From contig WMCF01000089.1 of assembly GCA_009792885.1 (NCBI GenBank), forward strand, positions 1,229,496-1,293,495: DNA of 64,000 nucleotides, written 5' to 3'. The position numbers were made by a program, and so were the translations under genes. Positions 48,701 through 61,000 of this stretch are shown piece by piece (position 1 is the first letter of the stretch; each line of letters begins with the position of its first letter). This stretch comes from Eremophila alpestris peregrina (taxonomy: Eukaryota > Chordata > Aves > Passeriformes > Alaudidae). The notes beneath the pieces are model-generated. The model ran no database searches, was not told where the DNA came from, and worked only from the letters and a program-made list of their open reading frames with translations.

Positions 48701-51700
48701 TATTAATGTTATTAATTATTATTTCCATGGTTACAGTAAAACTAGTTGGGTTTTTGGTTTTGTTTTGTTTTAATGAATTTATTATTTACATGTAAATACT
48801 TTTTTACACTAAACTAGTGAACTTATATTTTATCAGAATTTTCATATATTAAATAAATTAACAACACCTTCAGGCCCCAGAAATTTTGTACAAATCATGA
48901 AACCAGAGGGTGGTCTCTAAGGGGACCAAAACCTGGGTTGTCCTAAGAAGAACCCAGGTAGAGGCATGAGAAAACAAAATTTGTCCTATTATTTGAGGGC
49001 ATTTGCTTTGAACTAATGTCCAGGAGGTATTCCTGGGATGTGACAGTCTGGTATGTCAGATGTGACACCACAAAAAACAGGCAGTTCCTGATCCATAAAA
49101 CCTGAAACCCTTTGAGGCAAAGACCAGAACAGCATAATGCAAAGGGTTGTTCTCTTCTTGTAGTGCTTGGATGGGCCCATGGACTTGAGCACTGAGGGGA
49201 AAAAAAAGAGTCACTTCCACAGAGAAAAAAAGACTTCCTATTGTCACAGTGTGAATAAAAATGCTTAGTAAAAAGGGGGGCATTTCTTCATATTTGGCAG
49301 AAATGTGAGTGCTCTGGGAGCTTGAACCAATCAATGGGAGTATTACTGCACACTGTCACAGAAAAGGTTATTTGTGAGCAAAGAGGGACAAAGGATTCCT
49401 CTCCTGCATCACAATCCCACCCCAATCTCTCACAGCCAGTAGTAGTATGGCCAAATCTTCCTTTGCGCCCCCAAGTGCTGCAAATTCTTCTCACAGCAAG
49501 CATGGAAGCTGGCTGGAAAGATGTTTTCATGCTTACATTGAAGCAAAATAGTAACATCGTTAATAAGAACAAATAAAAAGATTTTCCTTAATCAAAAAGT
49601 TGAAACTTAGACTTGTTATAGTGAAAGACCAATTCAAGCAGAGAAAAGCATTAAACACAGGGATTTCAGTGATTGTGAGAAATGGTCTGAGTCAAGGGGA
49701 GGACTCAGTTTAGAAGACAGATGGTGGGGATGATGATATTTAAATCTTTACATTTCTCTGGTACATTCCCAGATGTAGAGAAGGTGTGAACCATAAATGC
49801 AGCCATTGATGGCTTGCCAGAGGCGTGACACAGAGAATAAGCAACAAGAAAGGTGAAGGCATGATGCTTAGAAAGGGGTTTTTTAACCCTTATCATTCAC
49901 TGTGATCTTTTTCTGAAAAAAAAGGTTGGTTTTGAGGGGAAATTTTGCTTTCTATCACCTAAAATGTGTCAGTTGTGTATGGCAGACGTGAACCAGAGTG
50001 AGATGCCAGGCACAGTCACATGTGTGGTGATGTGAGATGTGAGGTGCTCATCCCTGTCAGACTGTGCAGTAGGACCTTTCCACAGCACAGTTTTCCCATG
50101 CAGCTCTTCCTCTTCACTTCTGCCTCCCACCCTGGGCACTTTCTCAAGGGCACATTATGAGAAAGAACTGGGAAGGCATGAGGAGGAAAAAGTGTTTCTC
50201 ACTAATCTGCTGGCAGGATGCACATATTCAATATCTATCTCTATGAATCAGCAGAACAGCATTTTAAAACCTCAGTATCCTTGCATGGAGTCCAAACAGA
50301 TTCTCATTGGGACTTTCCCCTGCATTTGCATTATTATTATAAAAAAAATTGTCTGGGAATCACCATTTCCACTAACACTCCCAAATGCTTACCTTTTTAA
50401 GAATGATTTTACAATTACCTGGCTGTGCTCTATGTGAGCTACTCAGAAAATACTGTACTGAAAATAAGTTATGGTTTCTGAGGAAAACCCACACAAGGTA
50501 AATCCTTCCATAGCAACTCATATCACAATACATTTCTGTTTCATAAGTCATACATAGCCAGGTAGAGTTATTAGATTCTTATTTCTCTAGCTTTTCACGT
50601 GTCACTGTGAGGGTGGCCATGGAAAAGGAGACTGTTCATTATCCAGTTGTCTCCCTGTTTAAGCAGGTCTCTTTCCATGCTGATATGGCTAAGAACATCT
50701 GTCTGTCACCTTAGAAAAAACTGAGAGTGTGCTATAGTTCTACAATGTAAGGCTGAGTTTATTCAGAAATTTCCTTGTCTGTAGATGTTTTAAACTTTTG
50801 TCTTAATACTTTAAGCATAATTTTGTTTCACAATCTGCGGTTCATTAGTGGATCATATAAACACTTTAATAGCACAAATAAATATGTTTATATTATTGTA
50901 CAATAATTTCTCTTATATCAGCTGTTATTGACATTATTTAAACTTAAAAAATGGATCTAGAGGAGGCATAGAGGAATACAGAAGAATACAAAGCTCACAC
51001 ATTCTAAATCTAGACCTGTAATAATTTCTGACATTTTGCTTGCTAGATCATTAATTATGCCCAGACTCTTCTTTCTTCAGAGATATAAATCCATGTACTG
51101 ATTTATAGCTTCTATAGGTGGTTAATCTTTGCCTCATAACTGCATCTTGACCATAAATTTCAAAAGCGACAGCTTTTTCCCCAGATTCCTAAGATGTTTC
51201 AGAAATTTCACAGTAAAATCAGCCCCTGAGAAAATTTAATAATAAATCTTTCAATTGTATTCTATATATTTTCTGCATCCCCACAATAAATTATGTTATT
51301 CTGAGACCTTAAGTGCAATGAATCTGGTCAGCATTCTGTCCAGTAAATAAAATGGTACTCTATCAGCTAACTACAAATTGGTCAAAATATTCTACTGCAA
51401 GCACACTTCACTCCATGTATTTTAAACCATCACAATTCTGATGGTGATAAGATTACTACTTTTGTACCAAATATATTAAAATAAATGAATAATATAATAA
51501 TTCTTAATACTTGACCTAATTTCTTTTGAGGCAAGCTTAAAGGATAAATGAAATTAACCTTTTTTTCCTCCTTATCTTACTCCAGTGGAAATGTGTTTTG
51601 TTTCCTGTTTGTCTTTCAGGGCAGACTCTGCCCTCCAAAGTTGGAATAATGGCTCTGAATGCATCCTAATGAATGAGATTTTCTGCAAGCATTTATCACT

Positions 51701-52904
51701 GCACTATCTGAATCTTTTGCCAATATTAATTAATCTATCCATTATTTATGGATTGTGTTAGGAGCTGCAAAGACTGAAAGCCAATGTGAAAATTTCCTCT
51801 CTCCCCTCTCTTCCATGATTATGAATCTAGCCCAGGAGAGGACTGAGAGATCAGATGGTAAAATCATGAGTTTTTTATTTCTGGAGAAATCATGGGATAC
51901 ACAAAGATAAGTTATACTCTCCCTGCTCCTCTGGAAAGTGGCAAGGGAAAGTAGTGGACAGATCAGAAGAAGTGATAGAAAACTGGAACACAGAAAATCA
52001 GGAAACAGAGATCAAGAGGATAAGAACATAGTGAATGGAATAGGAGCAATTTTGGGTTTATGCTTGGTGGAGGGCAGAACTTCATATAACTAGATCTGCA
52101 TCCCACAGATATTTACCTCCAATTTTCCACTAGAAAAATATCAAAGCCTTCTAAGATACCTTTCTTTTCCCCTTACTGAAGATTTTTTTATATTTAACCA
52201 AGGAGATTTAAAGTCCAAGAGACTAACATGTTCTCCTCTAGCAAAGGATGAGCAGGTCCTATTCCATCCTTTTGCTTTGTCTTGATTCCTCTCATGCAGA
52301 AAGCAAATTGCTCACTTTTTTTCATAAACTTCATCCTCACAGACATTTTAGTCAAAACTTGTATTTCCATTAAAAATGCTTAAATAAACTGCAGTTTTTC
52401 TAAGGAAAGTCTAGTACAAAACAATTGTACAAGAGAGGATCTGAAAATGTAAGTACCCAAATATCACTCGTTCTATGACTTTGTGTTTTTCCCAGAAGAC
52501 AAGCAAGTAGAAAGCCTAAAGAGAACAGACTATTTGAGTCCAGTAGACTAAATCCACTTAGCTACTTGTTTATTTTGAATCCTAGTATGACCACATTTCT
52601 AGTGCACCATCTGCTCTTTCAGAAGCTGATCTCTCTTTTTTATTCCACACCTGAGAATTCAATCATGTTTTGATCATTGACTATGATAGGAACACAATTG
52701 CTTGTCTTCAAACTTTTATATTATTGTCTGCTTTTGTAACTTTTTTATTATTTCAAAATTTCTATTTGTAATATGTGCTTTAAAACTCTTAGAGAACACT
52801 GGAATTTTTTTTCTGACTGAGAAGCCATTCTTCAAACTGGGGTTTTAGAAGTATTTAAACAGTGCAATTCAAGAGTTTTCTTTGACACTGGGGGACAATG
52901 TTGC
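42791..52904. other. Long AT-rich stretch, nothing recognised
   Basis: Ten kilobases without a supported gene or named transposable element. Minor items are a 20-bp near-duplication at 42963-43002 (AAATTATTCCTCTAAACA twice) and a C/A-rich CCCAACAAAA-type patch at 44377-44450. The longest frames (45310-45573 + and 50039-50437 +) have no splice or domain support. Confidence 0.45.
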
Positions 52905-53230
52905 AGCATGATAGAATGGGTCAGGTTGGAAGGGATCACCGTAGATCACCTGGTCCAAACTTCCTGCTCCTAGAGCACATGGCACAGGGTTGCATCCAGA
53001 TAGTCCTTGAATATCTCCAGTGATGGAGTCTCAACAACCTGTCTGGGCAACCCGTCCCACTTCCTGGTCACCTGCACAGTGCAGAAATTCTTTCTTATAT
53101 TCAGGATGAACTTCCTGTATATCAGTTTCTGCCTCTGTTTGTTTAACTTGGGCTGGTAGTAACCAAAATATTTGTCTTTAATCAGCTTAGTCTTCCACTG
53201 AAGTTTTAACTGTTGTTGAAAAAACTTCAT
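52905..53230 (-). mobile_element. CR1 LINE 3' fragment, antisense
   Basis: Antisense CR1 from the 3' end: CATGATAGAATGGGTCAGG, TTGGAAGGGATCACCGTAGA, CTCCAGTGATGGAGTCTCAA and GGCAACCCGTCCCACTTCC. The 86-codon - strand frame is CR1 3'-region read-through, not a protein gene. Confidence 0.85.
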
Positions 53231-54326
53231 AAATATGTAAGGAACCCTCTTTTTTAACTTTTACAGACTTCATAAAAAACAAAGAAATAAATCCCTAAAG
53301 TATGTGCTGGAATAGCCATTACTAACACCCAGGGTCATCTCTCAAACTTTTAGAGATCAGATTTCTTCCTGGCAGATGAACAAAACTGGATATTAACAAT
53401 TCATGTCACCTACCTTTATGTTTCTCAATAGCTCCTCTATTCATACTTAACATGCAGAAGGTATATATTGTCTGAAGAGGAAAGCCAACATTAGAGGGAA
53501 ATATAATGTCTTTCTATACAATTGTTCTTCTTCAAAATGGTGCTATTACAGGTGCTATTACGGCTGGTGATTGTGGTATTTTGTCTTTGTGTTATCTGAG
53601 ATCACTTTCTTTTCATGTCAGTTGCAAAGTGTTATGATGGGTATAGAAAATATTTTAATAAGAATAATATTTTATAGGTAGCTTAGGGGATGGAATAACA
53701 GTGCTGGCTTTTTGTTCATTGGAATGTCAGTTCTCTTGAATTCCTGACTGGCCAATTATTCCAGCTCTGCTGGAAAGCAGAGCAGGTGTTAGGGTAAAAC
53801 TTGAGAAGTTATGTCTCCATCTGTCTGTTGTTCTCCATGGTGCCCTGAGGCTATACTGTCCCTTCATATCTGTTCCTTGCTTCCACGATGGGGACCAATA
53901 AATGAATAAAACTCAGAACATAAATAAGAGCACAAGAAAGTTGAAAATGTAGATGTAGATTGGTAGCTGCTCTGGACTCGGGTAGCTTCTCCAAAGCAGA
54001 ATAAATATAGCTATTCCTGTGTACAGGATTCCTGGTTTTACCCATATGTCTCCTTTTCTTCTCAGTCATATGTGTATTCTTATGTCTGGGGAAAAAAACC
54101 CCAAACAACAAAACAACTATGGTCCCCCAGCCCCCAACAACTAAACCTCACAAACTCTAAAACTCCAAATGTATTGCTTTTCAGAGAATAACTTTTTTGG
54201 TGGCAAGTCTGAGAAAAGCTTAGCAAATTCCCTTTCATGTCAATGTTTGCAAGAGGGCTATTCTTACTTTTAAGACATGAGTCAGACTCCTCCTGCCCCT
54301 CATCTGGAAGCTTTTGCAGTATCTAG
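53231..54326. other. AT-rich DNA, nothing recognised
   Basis: Includes a small C/A-rich patch near 54090-54160. The - strand frame at 53851-54111 has a hydrophobic C-terminal half but no gene support. Confidence 0.4.
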
Positions 54327-54383
54327 AATCATAGAATTGTGGAATAGTTTAGGTTGGAAAAGACCATTAAGGTAATTGAGCTC
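54327..54383 (-). mobile_element. CR1 LINE 3' fragment, antisense, left half of a split element
   Basis: TAGAATCATAGAATTGTGG and TTAGGTTGGAAAAGACCATT are the CR1 3' tail in antisense. The match breaks at about 54383, where the LTR begins, and resumes after it. Confidence 0.8.
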
Positions 54384-54924
54384 TGTTTGTGCAGGAAATT
54401 ACATTCTGGCCTTTCCGGAGATTCTTGACACTCACAATTCCACTACCAGAGATTCTAACTGGTAAAAAGCCCCTTTGCAGTGGGCAGCTCCAGTGAGCCA
54501 AAGGGTCCCTGCTTGATTCCCCCCACTCTCACATGGTCAGACAAGGTTTCCTTACTGGTTTTATACCAGGTTTCCCTTTGAAGAGTCTTGGATATCTCAT
54601 TTCATAAAACAATTTATTCAGGGTGCAGTAACACAGAAACAGCTTGGGCTGATTCCTCCAAGGAGCGATCCCCAACAACGGAACCCCTGGGCTTTTATTC
54701 CATCACAATTTAAGCAAGCTCAAGTCATCTTCTTCCTCCTGAGTCTTCAGCTCCTGCCATGTCTTCACCTATCCCATCCTCTGGCCAGTGACACTGGTCT
54801 TCTTATCCTTTGTTATGGAAAGGGTTGGTGGTTCTTGGCCTCTTGTCTCAGACTTGCATCCAGTGGCTGCTGCAGCTTGCAGACCAAGCTACCTGATGTA
54901 TTCCTCAAAATCCTTACTGGAACA
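54384..54924 (-). mobile_element. Solo LTR inserted in CR1, - strand (same family as 27.0 kb copy)
   Basis: Begins TGTTTGTGCAGGAAATT and shares ordered blocks with 27044-27577, including CTCTCACATGGTCAGACAAG, AACAATTTATTCAGGGTGCA and GGAACCCCTGGGCTTTTAT. AATAAA on the - strand lies near 54612. The right end is estimated at GGAACA just before resumed CR1. No clean duplication is visible, which suggests age. The 65-codon - strand frame spans the LTR/CR1 junction and is not a gene. Confidence 0.7.
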
Positions 54925-55010
54925 CTGCCAAGTCCACCACTGAAGCATGTCCCTAAGTGCCATATCCACACACCTTTTAAATACCTCCAGGGATGGTGAC
55001 TCAGCTCCAA
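54925..55010 (-). mobile_element. CR1 LINE fragment, antisense, right half of the split element
   Basis: CTGCCAAGTCCACCACTGAA, CATGTCCCTAAGTGCCATAT and AATACCTCCAGGGATGGTGA are the CR1 sequence expected directly after the 54327-54383 piece. Confidence 0.8.
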
Positions 55011-58000
55011 TAAATCTGTGAAATATGTGTTTCATCCATTGATTTTGCACCTGTGTGCCTTTTATATCTCAATTGCATTAGGCCAGAAGCTAAATACTTA
55101 TTTTTCCTAATCTCTGGCTTTGAGTAAACTTAAATCTTGGGATAATTAGAAGTGGATTATGCCTCCATGGTACATAAAAGAAGGTAAATATTTATGAAGA
55201 CTTTTCCTTGTACTTCATGGAATTGTTCCTCCAGGGAACAAACTTTCTCTTTGCTTAGTCATTATGTGACTCTGTAATTCTGAACTGGCTTGGAAAAAGG
55301 AATTGTTAGAGCAGGTTAGGCTGGGTTACAGTGCTGTCCCTGGATGACGGAAGAATTCTTTGTTCTTGCATGAGGGGCAGATCACCGAAATTGCTGGGTT
55401 AAGGTAGAGGTCTCCATAAATTAAATCACTGAATTTAGCTGTGATTTTTTTCACTCTGAACCTAATCTTTACCATGTTTTAAATTTTTGGATCATAGTGG
55501 AAGTCCTTTTGCAAATGACAGAATATAATGCATACATATAGAGTTATGTTCCTAAAATGTGTTCCTGTAGACAGTAGTAGGTCAAGACTGCTTCTTGACT
55601 GCTTTGGATTTAGTTATTGTGCGCAATTGAATAAAGACACTCTTTTGCAAGTCATACCTTCCTGCCAAGATCACCTCACCTCCAAGAGGAAACAAACTGA
55701 ACTTGTCCAGACAAAGGGAATTTCTGGTGGTCACAGGTTATTGGGGATAAGAAGAGGATAAAAAGCTATGGAGGTCTCAACCAGGAAAGGAAGAGACCAG
55801 AGTAAGGTGACTATTGAGATCCAGCTCAAACCTGCAATAAATCTACTGAAGAAGCTAAGATCTGCTTACAAAGATAGCGCTGGCAGAAGAGTTCTGTTTG
55901 AACACTTTTTTATTTCTATTGTCTGACCTAATGATTTTGGTTTTCCTCAGAAGGTGAACTTTCCTAAAAATGGTTTTTTTACAGAATCTGGCTGAACTGG
56001 AAAGCCTTCTGTCCTGGGGGGAAGAAGGCTGCGAAGGGAAATTTAGCCCTGGCTGACATGCCATGCTAACATGATTCCAATTGATAGACAAGAACTAGAA
56101 ACCGAGAATTTGTACTAACTTTTTACTGTATACACCTTCAGGTTTAGTTTTACCAGTGATTCACACCAAAGACTTGCTAAAGCATGTACAGGCTCCCATG
56201 CAGCCTGTCTATTTTTTTTCCATAGAAACCACTAGAATACAGCATTGAAGTGCTTCCACCTCATATCTTGGACACAGGTGATGCATTCTTCTGGATTTGG
56301 GCTCTGAGAAACCTGCAGCCCCTTGTTTAGAAACAGCCAGTGCCACCAACAACATCTCCTGCTTGAACAAAGATGTGCACTGGGTTGCAGATATGGTGCA
56401 CTTCACAGTATGACTATAAAGATCTTCTCTAGAAAAGCAAGATAAATCCCTTCTATGTTATTCTGGATTTTGGGAAGAAGGGCAGATAACTAATCTGCAA
56501 TTTTCTGCAATGCAAAACCAGTGGGATATCTTACTTCTTTAGCAAAATTGAAAAACACACTAACCAGAATTTTGCCAGAGACTACATGTGTGATGCAATT
56601 ATGTAGGACAAAAGAAGAAATGTGCTAGAACATAATAATACATAATCCATATTTCCAAGGTGAATATTTTGTTCCAGCCCTACACTGAGTTTGCACAAGA
56701 AAGGGGACCACTTTATTTATACTGTTTTGTTCTGTCCACCAAGAGGTTTTCTTGAATTTAAAGAAAAACTGCCAAATGATGCTTGTTTTCTAAAAAAAGA
56801 AAAAAGAAAAAAAATTTATTCTCTTCTATATAATTATGTGATAACTTTAATAGCCTGTTAAGTGAAATTCAGGGAATGTTTAGGCATAAGGGAGTTTCAA
56901 ACCGTAAGACTCAATCTGTGCAAACCAGACCATGGAGAAATGCAGTGTTACTTACTGTTGGCTTAGGGAAATGAGCCCTTTAGAATCTTAAAATAAGAAG
57001 CCTGTATGCTTAAGAAATATAAGTTCAACAGAAAATAAAAGCCTCAACCAAACAAAGCAAACTTTGACCATCCAACTTTACAATGAAGAAGGCCTATAAA
57101 GAATTCATTGGTGAGTTACTGGTCCAGGGAAAGATTAAAATACATGGTGGAAGAAAGATTGATTTGGTGACCTCTTTTGAGGGAAAAGAAAAAAATCCCA
57201 TCATGTGAACAGGCTTCAAAGTGAAAACAATCTCTTCAGTCTTTCAATATCACCTTCATATCTTGGAAACCCACTGAGTTTGCCTTGTAGAAGATCAATC
57301 TTGCAATCAAGATGTGAGTTAGGTGCATGGTTTTGTCCATGGTGAACTTTTTTTCTACTAGCAGTGACTGAAATATGCTAAGATTTTTGCTTCTTTTAAA
57401 GGCTGGGGGGTTACTGCTGCTGCAACTGACCAAACCCAAACTTGTGTTCCATGGAGCATGCAGCTGTGCAGCAGTCAAAGTCCTCCCAAGGACTGGCACA
57501 GAAGTGTTCCCAAGGCAGAAGTGTGAAAACCAAGTTATTCTGCTACCCTGACATGAAAACACTTGATGTGTATGGTCAGAACTTGCGTGTTCTGAGCAGG
57601 AGCTAGGCAGCATAAAAACTAAAGCTAAAATATTTGTTCAATAGCTCAACAAGGCAAACAAAATTTTGTTGGTCTGGGATGGACAATGTGGGGAGAGCTT
57701 TGAACACAAAGCCACTCATAGGGAAGTAACCCTGTCTATGAGGCCAATGTTGTCTGGGAAAAGATGCTAGAAATAACAGCTTTTGGTACTGTAGCAAATC
57801 TGGAGGAAATAAAGAGAAGACATATAGGAATACACTGTTGGGAAGAACTTGGAGGAAGATCAAATATGGAAGTATGAAAAACGTGAGTCTGAACTCAGAA
57901 AGAAAAGGGAATAAATTTTAAAATATACATATGAAAAAAGAGTGAAAATGGATCCTTACTCATCAGGAGTGTGGGTGTCAACAGACAGCAGTAAATCTGG

Positions 58001-61000
58001 CTTGCATACCTTGGCTCATCAGAATGCTGAAGGGTCATCCTGCTCCACAGACATGATGTTCAGAGTTGCAGAGAGAAATACATTTGTGTTTCCATACTAG
58101 CAGAACTGGGATTGAATAGTGCTCAGGTATGTGATTCATTAGACTTAGGAGCTGCAATTAATAGCTTTATAGTCAAGCATAATAATCTACATTATTATAT
58201 AATTGTTATATTGTGAATCTAATTTATTATTTTACTTCTCTACCAATTTCCTAGTAGTTGTCTCATTAGTCAATAAACATCTTAATCAGCTGGCCTCTGA
58301 TTTCACTGTGGGAGTGTGGTACTGTGGCTGTAAAGTGGTGTTGGAAAGGGTGTTGTCTGTCAAGGGCTAAATGTGTATCATTCTGGAGATCATAAGTGTC
58401 TCACAGAGCAATCATCATTTCATGAAGTCTATCTTCTCTACAAGTGGTACCCCCCACTTGTCTTCAACAATCATGGACAATCATAACATAATATATACAA
58501 GCAACGTAAGACCAAGCCTTCATCTTGTAATTTAAAAAAATTAGTGCTGCTCTTAAAATGAAGATGTTTCTTTGCCATAAGCGAACTTCATCTAATGATG
58601 CATTTGGGAGTGAATGTTAGCTGTCACGCAAGACAACACACAAACAAAACCCCAGTTGTTTCTGATTCCTCAGGCAACATTTTGCAATACTTTATTCAAG
58701 ATCAGAAGCTACTTTATTCTAGGGACTCTTGTATCAACTGCTGTAATGATGATTACTCCATGGACTTTCATAATAGTGGCTAGCGTGGGAGACTCGGTGA
58801 AAGTGGCTTTCCTGACTTCATCTGGCTTTTTCTAATTTGTGTTAGTCAGAAGATAACCTGTAATTTTTTTTTACATACTTTCTTACATTCCTTACAGAGT
58901 CTCAATTATGCTGCTTCTATGTTAAAATTATTCCACAAATAAAAACTTGTCTTATTATCTCTGTTAAATGCTTCAGTCAAGTATATTTTCTTCTGCTCTT
59001 AAAGACCACTTTTCTTCTACAAACAAGGTATAATTTGAAATACTTTAAAAACTTTTGTAGTCTTTTAAAGACCTTAATATACTCTTAAAGACTTATAATT
59101 TGTAAGAGATTGATAAAGAGAACAAAAAAATGTTACAATGACAGGGAAGAGAGAATAATGATAATTACTTGGACAAGAAATGCAGCTGTATTTAATATAG
59201 GCTTGCTGTCCATAATTTCCTTTCTACTAGATGCCCTTTGGATTATGGTATTAGGATCCCTAACTTGCTGCATGAAGAATCTTCTTTTAATATTACTTAC
59301 ATTGAAATGAGTAAGTTCATGTTGATCTGAAGGCATGCTTTTGCCTTACTTTTGGGTAATTTTAATGGCTTGCATGCAGTTAGGAAAAAAAACACCACTC
59401 CCCCCCCCCCAAATAAACTGCCTATTTAGCAGTAGCATTCTCAGCTAAGCATGTGTAAATTCAGAGTTATATTCTGCTCTAGCCTCTGCTGTTGGGAGTT
59501 TTTAGGCACCTTGGTTCCTCATAGCCTATAATGCAGCCACATGTCATTGCAAAGTTTTACAGCCAAGCTTTGTGCCAATCCTTGGATGAAAGTTCATGAC
59601 ATGCTGACAGAAACATTTCACTGGGAAAGGACTAAGTTAAGGTAGTGACAGAGAAGGAAAAATTTATAATTTAAGTTTATGCATGTCTTTTATAGGGGAG
59701 GGAGTGAAAAGATCTAAACTGAAAGTCACAATCTTTAAAAAGCCCATAGCAAAATAAGCAGCTGGCACAAAAATTGAAACATGAATATGTGTGCACATAC
59801 ATATATATTGATTCAAAGTGTCATGGTAGTTAATTAGACACTTTGTGCCTTCATTTACTAACTATAGATCAGCTAAGAAGCAATGGCTGGTGGAGAATGC
59901 TAACCACTTAATCATATGCACAGTAAGAAGATATAAAGGGTCTCCTCACAAAGCTCTGTAAAATTTGTAAGTCTTTTCCATATTTCTAGGTCAAAAAGGA
60001 CATATTTTGTAAAGCAGAAGAAAAAAATTGCTCACATAAAAATATTTTAAAGTTATCCTTCAACAATGTGTCTGTTTTTCACTCAGCTGTACAGGTAGTA
60101 AAAATCTGAACTCTTGTAATAAGAACTGCTCTAAATGAATGATACTATTATATATAGTGTGCACTTGATGGCCTATGTTTTTTTAAATTCTTAATGTAAT
60201 TTTTGATAGTGAAGGGAGATAGTTGTTACATGACATGAGACCTCACAGAGCTCTTTGCTTCAACTACAGTGACAATCATATACAAATTGTGTACAGATTT
60301 TTGTTTATTTCTGTGTAATTACTAAATCATATATGAAACTTTTTTTTGTCACAGCAAATAACATCTTTACCCTTTAATCCAAATGGTTGTCCAGAAGGAA
60401 GTAAGTGCTACCTTCAAGTACTGGATTTGTAACTCGTTCTTCATGCTTTTTCTTAGCTAAAATACCTATGCCATAAAATTCAGAGCTTGGTGTGTCTTCT
60501 TACGATAAATGGAATGCTTCTACCTCTGCATGACCTAGCTCTGATCTGCTATCTGCCTTAGGCAGCTTCTCTGTTTGTAGCTCTCTTAAATATGTAAAGA
60601 AAAGTAACTGGTTTCTTTCAGTGAATCTGTATGTCTGGAAAAACCTTCAATAAACTCATTTTACCCTTGGATGGATTTGTTTTAGGACAGTCTTGCTGCA
60701 TAACAGTTTCTGTACCAGAAAGCTCAAACTAACCTTAATGGGGGACGAGAGGCAGATGTTGGATATTTGATTGGGATAGCAGCAGAGCTGCATCAACCAT
60801 CAGACCAAACCTGAGGTTAATTTGTAGGCTGAACAAGTTGTCTGTGCTGACTTAGCTTAGCTAAGATTAATATACTGCTTCATATCCCCAAGACAGACAA
60901 TCTCACCTTTCCTCTCATTTTTCATCTATCTTGGTCCTCTGGAGCTTTGTTTTCTTTCTTTTTATTTTTTTTTATTTTTTCCCCCATTATTGGTAGAGCT

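Noticed and set aside
52970..53230. 86-codon - strand frame
   Set aside because: It lies within a CR1 3' fragment. It is a known source of spurious ORFs.
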